In this document: positions 47,352 through 58,440 of the stretch, piece after piece
Layout: each line of letters starts with the position of its first letter
Numbering within the stretch: position 1 is the first letter of the stretch
Source: Ipomoea triloba
Taxonomy: Eukaryota; Streptophyta; Magnoliopsida; Solanales; Convolvulaceae
DNA: 64,000 nt
NCBI RefSeq assembly: GCF_003576645.1
Contig: NC_044917.1
Location: 6,262,252-6,326,251, forward strand
Reading direction: 5' to 3'
Program-made: the position numbers and the translations under genes
Notes under the pieces: model-generated
What the model saw: only the letters and a program-made list of their open reading frames with translations
Database searches by the model: none
Told to the model about the DNA's origin: nothing

Positions 47352-48771
47352 ACTCTAAACCAAACAATATTATATTATATGCCTCAATTTTAACCAAACA
47401 TAGGAATCTAACATTCTCGGTAATCTAACATTCTCAACAATATTAACATTCCCTAAGACAATCTAACATACATTCCGTGAACGACCTCTAAGGGTATAGT
47501 TCGAAACGAGAAAAATGATTTATGAAAAATGAATCATTTTATAGATAATGGTTTAAATTTTCGTGTTTGGTTGCATTATGAAAAACTATATTGATATGGT
47601 TGATTCATTTTATGAAAAATGAGTACAATGGTATAATTAAATTTTTTATTTATTTTATTTAGAATATAAAACTATTTATAATATTATTAAAAATAATGTT
47701 ATTTATTAACAATTTAAAATAAATAAATAAACCTCTGATTTTTTACGGAAGGTTGTGTCTGGTTTTGATTGTTGAAAGGTTTGTGGAAAATGACTTCCGC
47801 CAAATTTTAGTAGAACTAATTTTATTCAAAACAACCAAATTTTGCCAAGTTAATGAAAAATTATTTTCGTTGACTTGATTTTTCAGGCACATCCAAACAC
47901 TGAAAACCCGGAAGAAATCATTTTTCGATTTTTAAACACACTCTATGTGAAATACTTTGTGATTTGATGACATGAATTACATCACTATTGTTTTTTATTT
48001 GAAAGGTTTCAGATTCGAGTCTTATCCCAAGTTTGACAATCAATATAAACTAAGCATTCTAATACTCGTAGCAGCATATTAATCAATGTCTCAAAATGTG
48101 TTACCATTTTCACATGGTGGATAATGACATTTGTGAAAATTTTCTTTATTGAAATGGCCAAAAGCAAGGAAAACTTTAAAGTTAATAACTAAAAAAGGAT
48201 TAATGTATTGTTTCAAAAAAAAGAGAAAAAAAAATTAATTTCAACAGTAATGACAAAGGAAAATGCTATTTTCTTCTTATATATTTTCATTTACTGGGTA
48301 CTGATGAATCGACTGATCTCGCTACTAATTAAAAAATAAATTTTAAAATGGGATAAGTATAAAATATACTACTCATATTTTATTTACAGCGAGAAGGAAT
48401 TGTCAAACTAAAAATACATGTAACTAGTCACTTACAAATAGCATTAGGTGATGTCTTTATTATTACTATTTTACAATTTCTAAAGTGTGATGGTGTAATT
48501 TTACAACACCTAACTCCCTTTCTAATTGATCAAAAAAAAAAAAAAACCTCCCCTCCTAATTCTTTCAATCATCCATTTCAAGATGTACAACTTATTTAAT
48601 CAATGTTTTAATTTTGAAATACACACTCCTATTTCATTTTCATCGATGCGGGAACAAAAATACAAAGGAGAGTGCATGTATAAATATTCACTTGTATATT
48701 GTTTTTGTTTTTTATAATCTTGTTGTTTGTTTGTTGTTGTGTGTTGTACCAATGGTGAGCATGTCCAATAT

Positions 48772-48776
<5 letters not shown>

Positions 48777-48804
<28 letters not shown>

Positions 48805-48815
48805 NTTTTTTTTTT
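48777..48815 (+). repeat. Poly-T tract with one N
   Basis: Nearly forty T broken by a single N at 48805. The exact length is not reliable. Confidence 0.9.
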
Positions 48816-49592
48816 ATGATGCAAAAGCTTCAAGTTGGATTTGTCATTGATGTGTACGTTTTTTGAATAACTTTTACTCCTACAAGGTTGTTTAAAAAAT
48901 ATATTTATCAAGCGCTGTGAAGCCACACTTGCACTCAGAAGGCGCATTTTGACAATGCACTTGTTAGGCGCTTCATGGTGGCTATCAATTTTTTTTTTCC
49001 CTTTTTTTTGTTGGTTTGTTTATATAACAATGACCAATTGTTTTTTTTTTTCTTTTAAAAAAACATTAAACAAGCATTGTACTGTTTTTAACCTAATATA
49101 TAATTTTAATAACATATTATCATAATTGAAATTTTATAATTATCAATTAAATTATTCTTGGCCACTTTATTTTACTTATAAATAGCAATAATTTTAATTA
49201 TAATTACAAATTTAAAATGATATTAACTAACGAAATAATTAAAATACAATTTTTTATAGATGGGTGAGTCAATAAAAAACAGTTGAAAAAACTCAAACTA
49301 TTGTGAATAAGAAATTTTTAGATTGGTTTAGATATTGGATATTGAGAAGGAATGTTGAGACCCACAAAAAATTAGAGAAAAAATCAAACCGGTGGATATA
49401 CTATTATAAGTCTTATATATATATATATATATATATTTATTTATTTATTTATTTATTTATTGCTAATATAAAATAATTAATTTCATCAAACATTTCTTTG
49501 TATATTATATTGCTAATACAATATGTTAACCAAATTGGTTGATGCAGTCCCATATCAACTAATCAATCTACTAACCACTAATTGCTAAATAA

Positions 49593-49892
49593 GAGCATCC
49601 AGAATAGTTACAAAAAAATTGAGTTTTTTTTTTTTCATCTTCATAATAAAGAAAGAGAAAATGTTAAAAAAAAAAAGTTAGAGGGTGATCACTAGAACAC
49701 GTCAAGTAAGTGTATGTGCTCATTTGATATTGTTGGTGCACAAGATGCAACCTAATTTCCCCTATTTTTTCTTTTAATACACGAGACACACAAAAAAACT
49801 ATCTTCATGCAATATTCTTTCTCATTTCTTCCATAGCACAACAAAACGTTAAAAAAAAAAAAAATAGAATTTGTGTCATTATTAGGATGTTC
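49593..49892. mobile_element. Small inverted-repeat element, relative of 5450-5818
   Basis: Left end GAGCATCCAGAATAG after TAA. The reverse complement of the right end reads GAACATCCTAATAATG, next to TAT. The left end agrees with the element at 5450 (GAGCATCCATAATAG). The target duplication is imperfect. It lies about 700 bp upstream of the BBX gene. Confidence 0.45.
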
Positions 49893-50096
49893 TATAAGTC
49901 CATTATTTGTAACTTTATGAACATAGGGGTGTATTAGCAATTGCAGAAGTCTTCAATCCTCAAGTTGAAGATGCTTCTCCGAGCATTCAGGCAACACTGC
50001 CAGTGGGCAGTGATGTGTGCGGACCACACGGGCGTAGGTCTCTGCACCCCGCGGCCAGCGCGGCTGGGTCCAACCGTACAAAACATTTACTATCGA

Positions 50097-50102
50097 CACG
50101 TG
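50097..50102 (+). promoter_or_regulatory. G-box upstream of the BBX gene
   Basis: CACGTG within GACACGTGGCC, about 510 bp before the start codon. This is the strong G-box form bound by HY5 and other bZIP/bHLH factors. LZF1/BBX22 is a known HY5 target in Arabidopsis, so the site fits the gene. Binding here is inferred. Confidence 0.55.
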
Positions 50103-50235
50103 GCCAACCTCCTCACCAGTATAAATTATTTTTACCACACGAACAGCTCAATTGATCACAAATATAAAATTAATAAATAATGACTTAATCGAGTCTTACC
50201 AACAACAATATGTGAACAATTTTTAAAGTGAGACT

Positions 50236-50350
50236 TTGTGTGCACAGTAAGCAAATATCTGACATCTATTTTAGTTAAATTACCATGATTTATATTTTAT
50301 TAAATGTTCTGTCGAGTCTGGACGTGAGACCCTTGGAGGAGAGATTCAAC
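50236..50350 (+). mobile_element. SINE-like repeat, family C
   Basis: Shares ordered blocks with 59568-59715: AGTAAGCAAAT/AAGTAAATG, ACATCTAT.TTAGTTAA/TTAATTGA, TTACCATGATTTATATT/TTATCATAATTTATATT, TGTC.GGTC-like TGTCGAGTCTGGACGTG, and GGAGAGATTCAAC. It lies between the G-box and the BBX start codon. Confidence 0.45.
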
Positions 50351-50607
50351 ATTTTTTTTAGAATAATATAAATTATTCTCAGCCCCAAAATAATAAATAT
50401 AATAAACCTTTACCCCTTTATGGACTTCCAAAATATCCGTCCATTTGCTTCTCCTCCTTAACTCACCGTCGTTCTCATTCTCATCTCTTTACTTTCCCAA
50501 CTACAAACGCTAAACCTCTCAACTTGCACATAGCAGATATTTTTCTCAGCTAGGGTTTATTCGGGGCAGAAGTTGAAGTGGTGGAACGCCGTGGAAGAAA
50601 GCGGAGG

Positions 50608-53600
50608 ATGAAGATTCAGTGCAACGTGTGCGAGGTAGCGGAGGCGAACGTGCTCTGCTGTGCCGACGAGGCGGCGCTCTGCTGGTCCTGCGACGAGAAG
50701 GTTCACGCCGCCAATAAGCTCGCTTCTAAGCACCAGCGAGTTCCGCTCTCTGGCTCGTCTTCGTCGATGCCCAAGTGCGACATCTGCCAGGTATTTTTGT
50801 AATTATCTCTTACTTCTGGAGTTCGTGAATTGTTTGTTTGTATATATATATTTTTTTACCGTTGTCTTTGTGAAGAGAAACATTTTGGTGGATATGAAAA
50901 GCATTAGTGTGATTTACGGGCGATAGGCGTGCTGGAATTGCATTTATTTTTACTTTATTCACAGAGCATCATTTCTTACTATTGTGAAAACATATGTAAA
51001 TATGATTTGTTCAAAGGAATACGTTTTACAATTCTTTTAATGACTCTCTGGAGTCTGGACTAGTATATTTTAGCCTTTTAAGGTGTGATTCCTGCTGCTA
51101 GCTGGCTTCACTAAGCGCATAAAAAGATCTAGCTCATGTTATAGACTTAGTTGAAAGTGGATAGGAAAGAGGGGATTTTCTGCTCAACTGTGCCTTATGG
51201 TCAATAATACATGATTGGAAGTATGCAAAAAAATTCATAAATGCAGGATTTAAATTGTTGATGCCTTCACTGACAAGTCACAAAAAGCTGAGCATAAAGT
51301 CATTTGTCTCAACCTCCTATTGTTGATGCTGAATGTGAATGAATGAGAATATTTTATGTGGAAACCTAGATGCCAAAAACCACAGGTCATTAAGTAACCC
51401 AACTGTCATTAATAACTCTCAAAAAAAAAAAAAGACTCTCTTAATAAAGTGCTAAATGAACAAGCTTTTAGTATTTCACTTAAGATGATCTCCATGTTGT
51501 TTTGAGGTTATTGTTTTTAGGACAATCATGTTGGCAGCTGTCTCCCATACTAAGAAAATAAACCCCACATCTCTGTGTAACTTGGGCCTATTTTGTGGGT
51601 ATTGGTGAGTGTAAACTTCCATTGTATTTATGCCCATGTCCAGATGGGTCCAGCGCACTTGTCCATTATTAAGTGATGTGATGCTCAACTTACAACCTGC
51701 ATGTCTGTGCTGAGCATGTATAGGTAGATGCCTGAACAAGGCCCCAGGACTAAGGGGAGTTAGAGCCCTGCCTCGCTGAGCACATTTGGTTGGCCCATTA
51801 AATGAGCATATTGAGTCACCCCCAACACTTGTTGATCACACTACCTTCTTTGGAGATGTAGAGGGGGAAGGAGGGTAGAGGCTTTGAGGGGTGAGGTTTT
51901 GTGTTTCCTATAGTTACAGAGTAAAACTCATTTTACTGAGATGGTTTTGCTTAATCAATCCTCTATATTTGTGTACTTCTGTTGATAACCTGAACATAGC
52001 ATCTGTTCATCTTAGCAATATCAAAGCAAAAATATTTATTATTTCAGTTTTGAGATGAAATCTTCATCCTGTTTTCTGGTGTCTTGTTCAGAAAGCATGG
52101 ATGCAGTGCACTCATCATCTGCACCATCAATGTCCTTTCCTTGTGTGGTTAATATTGTGGTTATTCAAATATTGTGTCAATTTTACTGGAGTTTATCTGT
52201 TTAAGGAAAAAGGTCTACCAATCAAAGTAATAGATGGAGCATGAAGTTTGTTGAGAATATATCAAATTATTTTTTAACTTGACTTTCAAGTGCCCCCTTT
52301 TTTTGAACATTGCAAATGTTGTACAATGTTTTATTGTTCTGGGAGTGTGTACAAAGTACAAACTCAAGACTCCAAATAGATTAGGATGTCCAGAAAATGG
52401 AAAAGTTTAACATTATGGCCAGGACTGATTTTTAATCTTTCTGATGCTTATGAAAGATTGCTGTTATTGTAGGAAACTGTTGGCTACTTTTTCTGTCTTG
52501 AGGATCGAGCTCTGCTCTGCAGGAAGTGTGATGTTGCCATTCATACAGCCAATGCTTATGTCTCTGCTCACCAAAGATTCCTGCTTACTGGGGTGAAAGT
52601 AGGACTTGAACCTACTGAACCTGGTCCGTCTTCATCCTTGGGGAAGTCACAGTCTGGGGAGAAAATCTCAGAGCTGGAGTTTCTATCTGTTTCTAGGAGA
52701 AATCCCCATGTGGCATCTGATATTCAGTATAATAAAGTATTACCAACACAAATCACTGAGGTTGGAAATTTTGCACCTACTAAGGCACCATTTGCTGGTG
52801 GTTCTGCAGCTGGAAGTATTCCACAGTGGCAGCTGGATGAATTTCTTGGATTAAATGAATTCAATCAGAATTATGGTTATATGGACAATAACTCATCTAA
52901 GGTATGATGCTAATTCTATGACAGCATGTACCTCCATTCTATTTCTAACTTCAATTGCCATTTATTATCAATGTTATTCTGTTAGTGCAATGGATCCTAT
53001 GAATCTGGTTTTCCACACTTCTCCCATCACCTCACCATAAAAATTACTTGTATAAATTTGCATCTAAGTTCAATTCCACAAGTTCAATGTTGCACACTTT
53101 TATGCACCTTATACATAAGAAGTGCTGCATGGATGTCATTGTAGGTTGGGGGTGAAGGAGCATAAACCGTTAGGCATTGGCACTGTGTCAGTAAACCCTA
53201 GACCGGGATGTGATTGTAGGATTATGTTGAACATAATATTGTTAGATAGATGGTCTCAACTATTACATTTTAATTTTACCATGCCCACTTTGGAGTTCAT
53301 ATACCATATGACCTTTGTACTTTGCAGTACAATAGTTTTTAGTTGAATACTTGAATATTCTTCATTGAGTTGTGTAATTTCATGACTTGGTAGGTTCATG
53401 AATTTCACAATTTGTCTAAAACCATTACATGTTAGTTACTGAAGATATGGGATTATTTTTCTATGTTTGTGGGTGTGAGTCTTTCTGGGGTGTTGAAATT
53501 AATTAAATGGTAACTTGGTGGTGTCAAAGTCATGAGAGAAGGTCTGTATGATATTTGTATCTGTTGGAATTGCCTTAGATTCTTGATGTTGTTTTGAATA

Positions 53601-53971
53601 TGCCGGTGCACACACACACACAAACAGACAACAACAGCACCAGCCAATAAATTCCCTGATTGCATCTTCTCTTGAATGGCTCATATCAGGCTGATAGTGG
53701 GAAGCTTGGAGACACTGACTGCTCCGCTACTTTGAGAGTCAATGAGGAAGAGCTGGATGGTGATGAGTGCTTGGGTCCAGTGCTTGATGCATCCTGGGCA
53801 GTTCCACAAATTCCTTCCCCGCCTACAGCCTCGGGACTTTATTGGCCTAAAACTAACCAAAATTCATTCGATTCTGCAGTCTTTGTGCCCGACATATGTT
53901 ACTCCCCCATGCAGAATTTTGACAACCAACAGCCAAACTGTAGTAGAATGAAACGGAGAAGACAGTACTAG
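50608..53971 (+). CDS. BBX22: Double B-box zinc finger protein, BBX22/LZF1-like
   Basis: Nuclear light-signalling cofactor of the BBX20-25 group that works with HY5 in seedling greening and pigment control. Three exons (50608-50790, 52473-52901, 53690-53971) join in phase 0 to 297 aa. B-box 1 uses C5, C8, D20, C25, C28, H33 and H42. B-box 2 (C57, C60, C69, D72, C77, C80, H85, H94) is split by the first intron after C60-Q61. The middle has [14 protein letters not shown] and the tail has the VP motif in [19 protein letters not shown] (V242-P243), which binds COP1 in this group. There is no CCT domain, as expected. The protein ends in a basic RMKRRRQY. The ATG at 50608 opens the conserved MKIQCNVCE; no ATG occurs in the 80 bp before it. 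The first intron is 1.7 kb. Confidence 0.93.
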
Positions 53972-55069
53972 TGTATTCCCCACCACACTCATTCAAGAAT
54001 AGGGAATTAGGTGTTTCTCAGAATCTGTTCTTTTTACCAAGTGTGCTTTAATGGTATCAGAAATTAGGGCTTCCCACTCTTTAGCTGAAGATATTCAACC
54101 ATATGCTTATTCCTGAAATTTAGCATCTTGTCTGCAAGAATCCTCTTATTCCATCAGTACTTAGGATTATCAAATTAAGTGGAGATCATGTTGTTGCAAC
54201 TTCATTGTTGTTAAGGGCCATGAAGGAGATTATATCTATACGGTGTTCCTGGATGTTGAAAAACACAGATCAGAAGGCTGGTTAATTCAAGTAGAGCATG
54301 TTCCAAGTCCTTTGTGCACCTCATATCTGTTGCAGGAAATTATTCAAAGATTGTACAAAGCTAGAGCATCAGACAATTTCTCAATGGCTAACATGTATAA
54401 TGTGGTTTTTCTTATCTTTAGACTGTCTGTAGGCTTTGAATGTTTTCCAACAAAAAAAAGGATTCTCACTATAGCTTGTGGTCAATTCTTACTATATCCT
54501 GTTCAATAAGAAAGCTTCTTACTGGGGAAGGCTAGCATTTACTGCAGGATTTGAAAAATGAATGGATATGTAAGTGGATAGCCCTACTTTATTTATTCAT
54601 TTATTCTGTCACGTTCTCTTTGTGCACTATGTGAATTGTGAAGTACTCTTTTTTATTGTGTTGTCTCTTTTCATGTTACTTTATTTATTATTATGTATTA
54701 ATTTATTAAAGGCGATTTCTGGACAATTCCAAACGTGTGGCTTATATGCTCAGCTGATGAGTGTACACGCCGATATTGGGTCTTGGAGGCATGTGATATT
54801 TTGCTTATTGATTGCAGTGCCTTGATAAAGATACGGATCGTTCCAGAGGGTATACAGTGTTAACGACAATGTTCACAGACGATACATATGTCATGTGTAC
54901 TTGTGTACCAAATATCTTGAAGCCATTTGATTCTTTTGTAATCTTATAAATAATGTTGGGGTATGACAAAATCGCATCAGATAATGACTGCTCTTGAGGG
55001 CAAATGATTTTTTTTTCTAACTTTTAGGTTGATTTTACTTTAATTTTTGTGTTATTTTTTTATTCTTTA

Positions 55070-55108
<39 letters not shown>

Positions 55109-55190
55109 TTTTATATAAATATGCGTATTCTTTATTTATTTTTCTTTAATTCTTTTACTCTCCATAAAAATAGAGAATTTTTTAAATTAA
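53972..55190. other. BBX 3' UTR and intergenic DNA
   Basis: The 3' UTR probably ends within the first few hundred bases. A TTA microsatellite lies at 55070-55108. No gene is seen. Confidence 0.5.
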
Positions 55191-56675
55191 TAAGCAACTC
55201 TAAAAGGTCAAAATAGTGGCGCCTGGTGTTTCTCTATTGTTATTGCTATTGAGATTTAGATTTGTTATAGTTAATTTATACTATAGGAGATGAATAAATG
55301 AATAATTGAAGCTTTCTGTAATGGTCCAGGGCATTAATTAAGTAAGTGAGAAGTTTTACTTAAGACTTGTTTCTAGTGATAATGTGGAGTTTAATTTTTG
55401 CTAAAAGCATTGTGAGTTTGATTGGATTTGATTTCCTGCATACAAAAGTATACAATTCGGTGTTGAATCTCAAAGTCATGAGGATGGAGGGTGCTTTCCT
55501 GATATAGTACGTTGAAGCTTGGAAGCTTGAGTAACTTAAGTTATAAAAAAAAATACAAGTTTTTAGTTTTGAATTAAAAGTGCAATAGTTATATCATAGA
55601 TTAAGGTGCATGTAGCAAAATGTATCCAAGACAACCCTATGAGTTTATAAATCTATACAGAAAGTCATTATTTTAGTGCAATGTTTATGTACATTAAATT
55701 TTATTTTTATGAACATATAGTAGTAATATTATGAACCTATTAATTACATACTAAATTAGAATAGATATGATGTACTATCAGTTTAGTGTTTATGTACATT
55801 ACAGTTTAAATTTATGATCATAAAGAACAAATATACTAATAAATATAGTATGAGATGAATGTTATTAAACATGATACATTAGTTGGTGTCATTAGTTCCT
55901 TAATATAAAATGACGTCGTTTTGGACCAAAATCTACCATGTAAGGTGGATCATGGTCCATAATATAATTTGTGTAAAAATTGGGTCTTAGATTTAGACAA
56001 TTGTTAGATTGTGGAGCAGGGTCGTCCACAAATCACCATGCGCATTGTGGACTAGGATCTACTATGCGTATAGTGGACCTTGCCTAGATTATGTATATGC
56101 AATAATATACTCCTTATTATATATTTTCAATTAACAACTTATGTATTTGTTACAATTAATACAATATATATTCTCAATTTATTTAACATAACATGTTAAT
56201 TGGATGTACTTATGTACATAATAAGTTAATTATAAGTATATAATCTGTTTTGAACAAGATGTACTTCGAGATTTAGAAGGATGAGTTTAATAATTGAGGT
56301 AAGGTATTCAGTCCACGTCCACAGTCCACTTGTTCAACTTATTAGCTTCAACAAATACACATACATTATCTATTTTAATAACTATTAAGACAAGAACGAC
56401 GCAAAATTATAATCTTTTAAAAGAAAATAATCAAATATTATGATTCATGAATGATCTTTGAATTAATTATATGAGAAGTTATGAATTAGAGATATATTTA
56501 TTGTAGTTCAAGTGGTAAGAAGTTTAGTTGACAGTGTTGAGAGCATCACAAATTTATATATTTTTGTAAACATTTACTTTAGACTCGCTTTCAACCAGTT
56601 TGATTGTTGTGAGTGACCGTGCACTCTTGTTCCTTAAAAGATCAATCATTATTGCATGGACCATGATCCACACAG
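55191..56675. repeat. First copy of a 1,485-bp duplicated segment
   Basis: Repeats at 56677-58161 (offset 1486) with no difference I can find, on either side of an N at 56676. The segment itself has no gene. It contains words such as GTGGATCATGGTCCATAATA at 55948 and a SINE-like repeat at its 3' end. Perfect identity of AT-rich intergenic DNA points to an unmerged contig overlap. Confidence 0.95.
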
Positions 56676-56676
56676 N
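56676..56676. other. Single N at a contig join
   Basis: One undetermined base placed inside the left arm of the fold-back element that is complete at 58129-58396. Confidence 0.95.
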
Positions 56677-58161
56677 TAAGCAACTCTAAAAGGTCAAAAT
56701 AGTGGCGCCTGGTGTTTCTCTATTGTTATTGCTATTGAGATTTAGATTTGTTATAGTTAATTTATACTATAGGAGATGAATAAATGAATAATTGAAGCTT
56801 TCTGTAATGGTCCAGGGCATTAATTAAGTAAGTGAGAAGTTTTACTTAAGACTTGTTTCTAGTGATAATGTGGAGTTTAATTTTTGCTAAAAGCATTGTG
56901 AGTTTGATTGGATTTGATTTCCTGCATACAAAAGTATACAATTCGGTGTTGAATCTCAAAGTCATGAGGATGGAGGGTGCTTTCCTGATATAGTACGTTG
57001 AAGCTTGGAAGCTTGAGTAACTTAAGTTATAAAAAAAAATACAAGTTTTTAGTTTTGAATTAAAAGTGCAATAGTTATATCATAGATTAAGGTGCATGTA
57101 GCAAAATGTATCCAAGACAACCCTATGAGTTTATAAATCTATACAGAAAGTCATTATTTTAGTGCAATGTTTATGTACATTAAATTTTATTTTTATGAAC
57201 ATATAGTAGTAATATTATGAACCTATTAATTACATACTAAATTAGAATAGATATGATGTACTATCAGTTTAGTGTTTATGTACATTACAGTTTAAATTTA
57301 TGATCATAAAGAACAAATATACTAATAAATATAGTATGAGATGAATGTTATTAAACATGATACATTAGTTGGTGTCATTAGTTCCTTAATATAAAATGAC
57401 GTCGTTTTGGACCAAAATCTACCATGTAAGGTGGATCATGGTCCATAATATAATTTGTGTAAAAATTGGGTCTTAGATTTAGACAATTGTTAGATTGTGG
57501 AGCAGGGTCGTCCACAAATCACCATGCGCATTGTGGACTAGGATCTACTATGCGTATAGTGGACCTTGCCTAGATTATGTATATGCAATAATATACTCCT
57601 TATTATATATTTTCAATTAACAACTTATGTATTTGTTACAATTAATACAATATATATTCTCAATTTATTTAACATAACATGTTAATTGGATGTACTTATG
57701 TACATAATAAGTTAATTATAAGTATATAATCTGTTTTGAACAAGATGTACTTCGAGATTTAGAAGGATGAGTTTAATAATTGAGGTAAGGTATTCAGTCC
57801 ACGTCCACAGTCCACTTGTTCAACTTATTAGCTTCAACAAATACACATACATTATCTATTTTAATAACTATTAAGACAAGAACGACGCAAAATTATAATC
57901 TTTTAAAAGAAAATAATCAAATATTATGATTCATGAATGATCTTTGAATTAATTATATGAGAAGTTATGAATTAGAGATATATTTATTGTAGTTCAAGTG
58001 GTAAGAAGTTTAGTTGACAGTGTTGAGAGCATCACAAATTTATATATTTTTGTAAACATTTACTTTAGACTCGCTTTCAACCAGTTTGATTGTTGTGAGT
58101 GACCGTGCACTCTTGTTCCTTAAAAGATCAATCATTATTGCATGGACCATGATCCACACAG
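56677..58161. repeat. Second copy of the 1,485-bp segment
   Basis: Matches 55191-56675 base for base as far as I can check, then continues into the complete fold-back element. Confidence 0.95.
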
Positions 58162-58440
58162 TTGCGTGGACCAAAAATAAAAAATACATTATTTTTGTAC
58201 TGGAGGTACATTATTTTTGTACTGTAGGTACATTATTTTATGGTACATTATTTTTGTACTGAAGGTACATTATTTGATATATACTATCAAATAATGTACC
58301 TACAGTACAAAAATAATGTACCTTCAGTACAAAAATAATGTATTTTTTATTTTTGGTCCACACAGCTGTGTGTACCATGGTCCATGCAATAATTTGCCTT
58401 AAAAGATGTCGTGAATTCGAACTCTCTCTTGTATGAAAAA
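57984..58440 (+). mobile_element. SINE-like element interrupted by a fold-back MITE
   Basis: A-box-like TTGTAGTTCAAGTGGTAAG at the 5' end and B-box-like GTGAATTCGAACTCTC after the insertion, ending in TATGAAAAAATT. The two parts are split by the element at 58129-58396. Joining across the 11-bp duplication restores a single tRNA-like SINE. The left part also occurs at 56498-56640 in the duplicated segment. Confidence 0.5.
58129..58396. mobile_element. Fold-back MITE with 11-bp target duplication
   Basis: Almost the whole 268 bp is palindromic: ends TATTGCATGGACCATG and its complement, inner arms with repeats of GTACATTATTTTTGTACTG. A perfect direct CCTTAAAAGAT lies outside both ends (58118-58128, 58397-58407). 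The 11-bp length fits a Mutator-like source. No coding capacity. Confidence 0.8.

Larger units (their letters stand above)
46560..49592. other. Gene-poor AT-rich stretch
   Basis: No gene is supported. It holds a family A SINE (46870-46990), an AT microsatellite (47323-47350), a region at 47480-47950 with TTGGTTGC and ATGAAAAATGA repeats that may be a decayed MITE, a 36-base poly-T with one N (48777-48815), and an AT/ATTT microsatellite at 49418-49460. Confidence 0.5.

Noticed and set aside
48600..48947. 115-codon Lys-rich frame
   Set aside because: It is mostly a translated poly-T tract containing an N.
50578..50607. Upstream GTG-started extension of the BBX frame
   Set aside because: No ATG; the conserved family start is MKIQCNVCE at 50608.
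50660..50926. Overlapping 88-codon frame in BBX exon 1
   Set aside because: It is a shadow of the B-box exon and runs through the intron donor.
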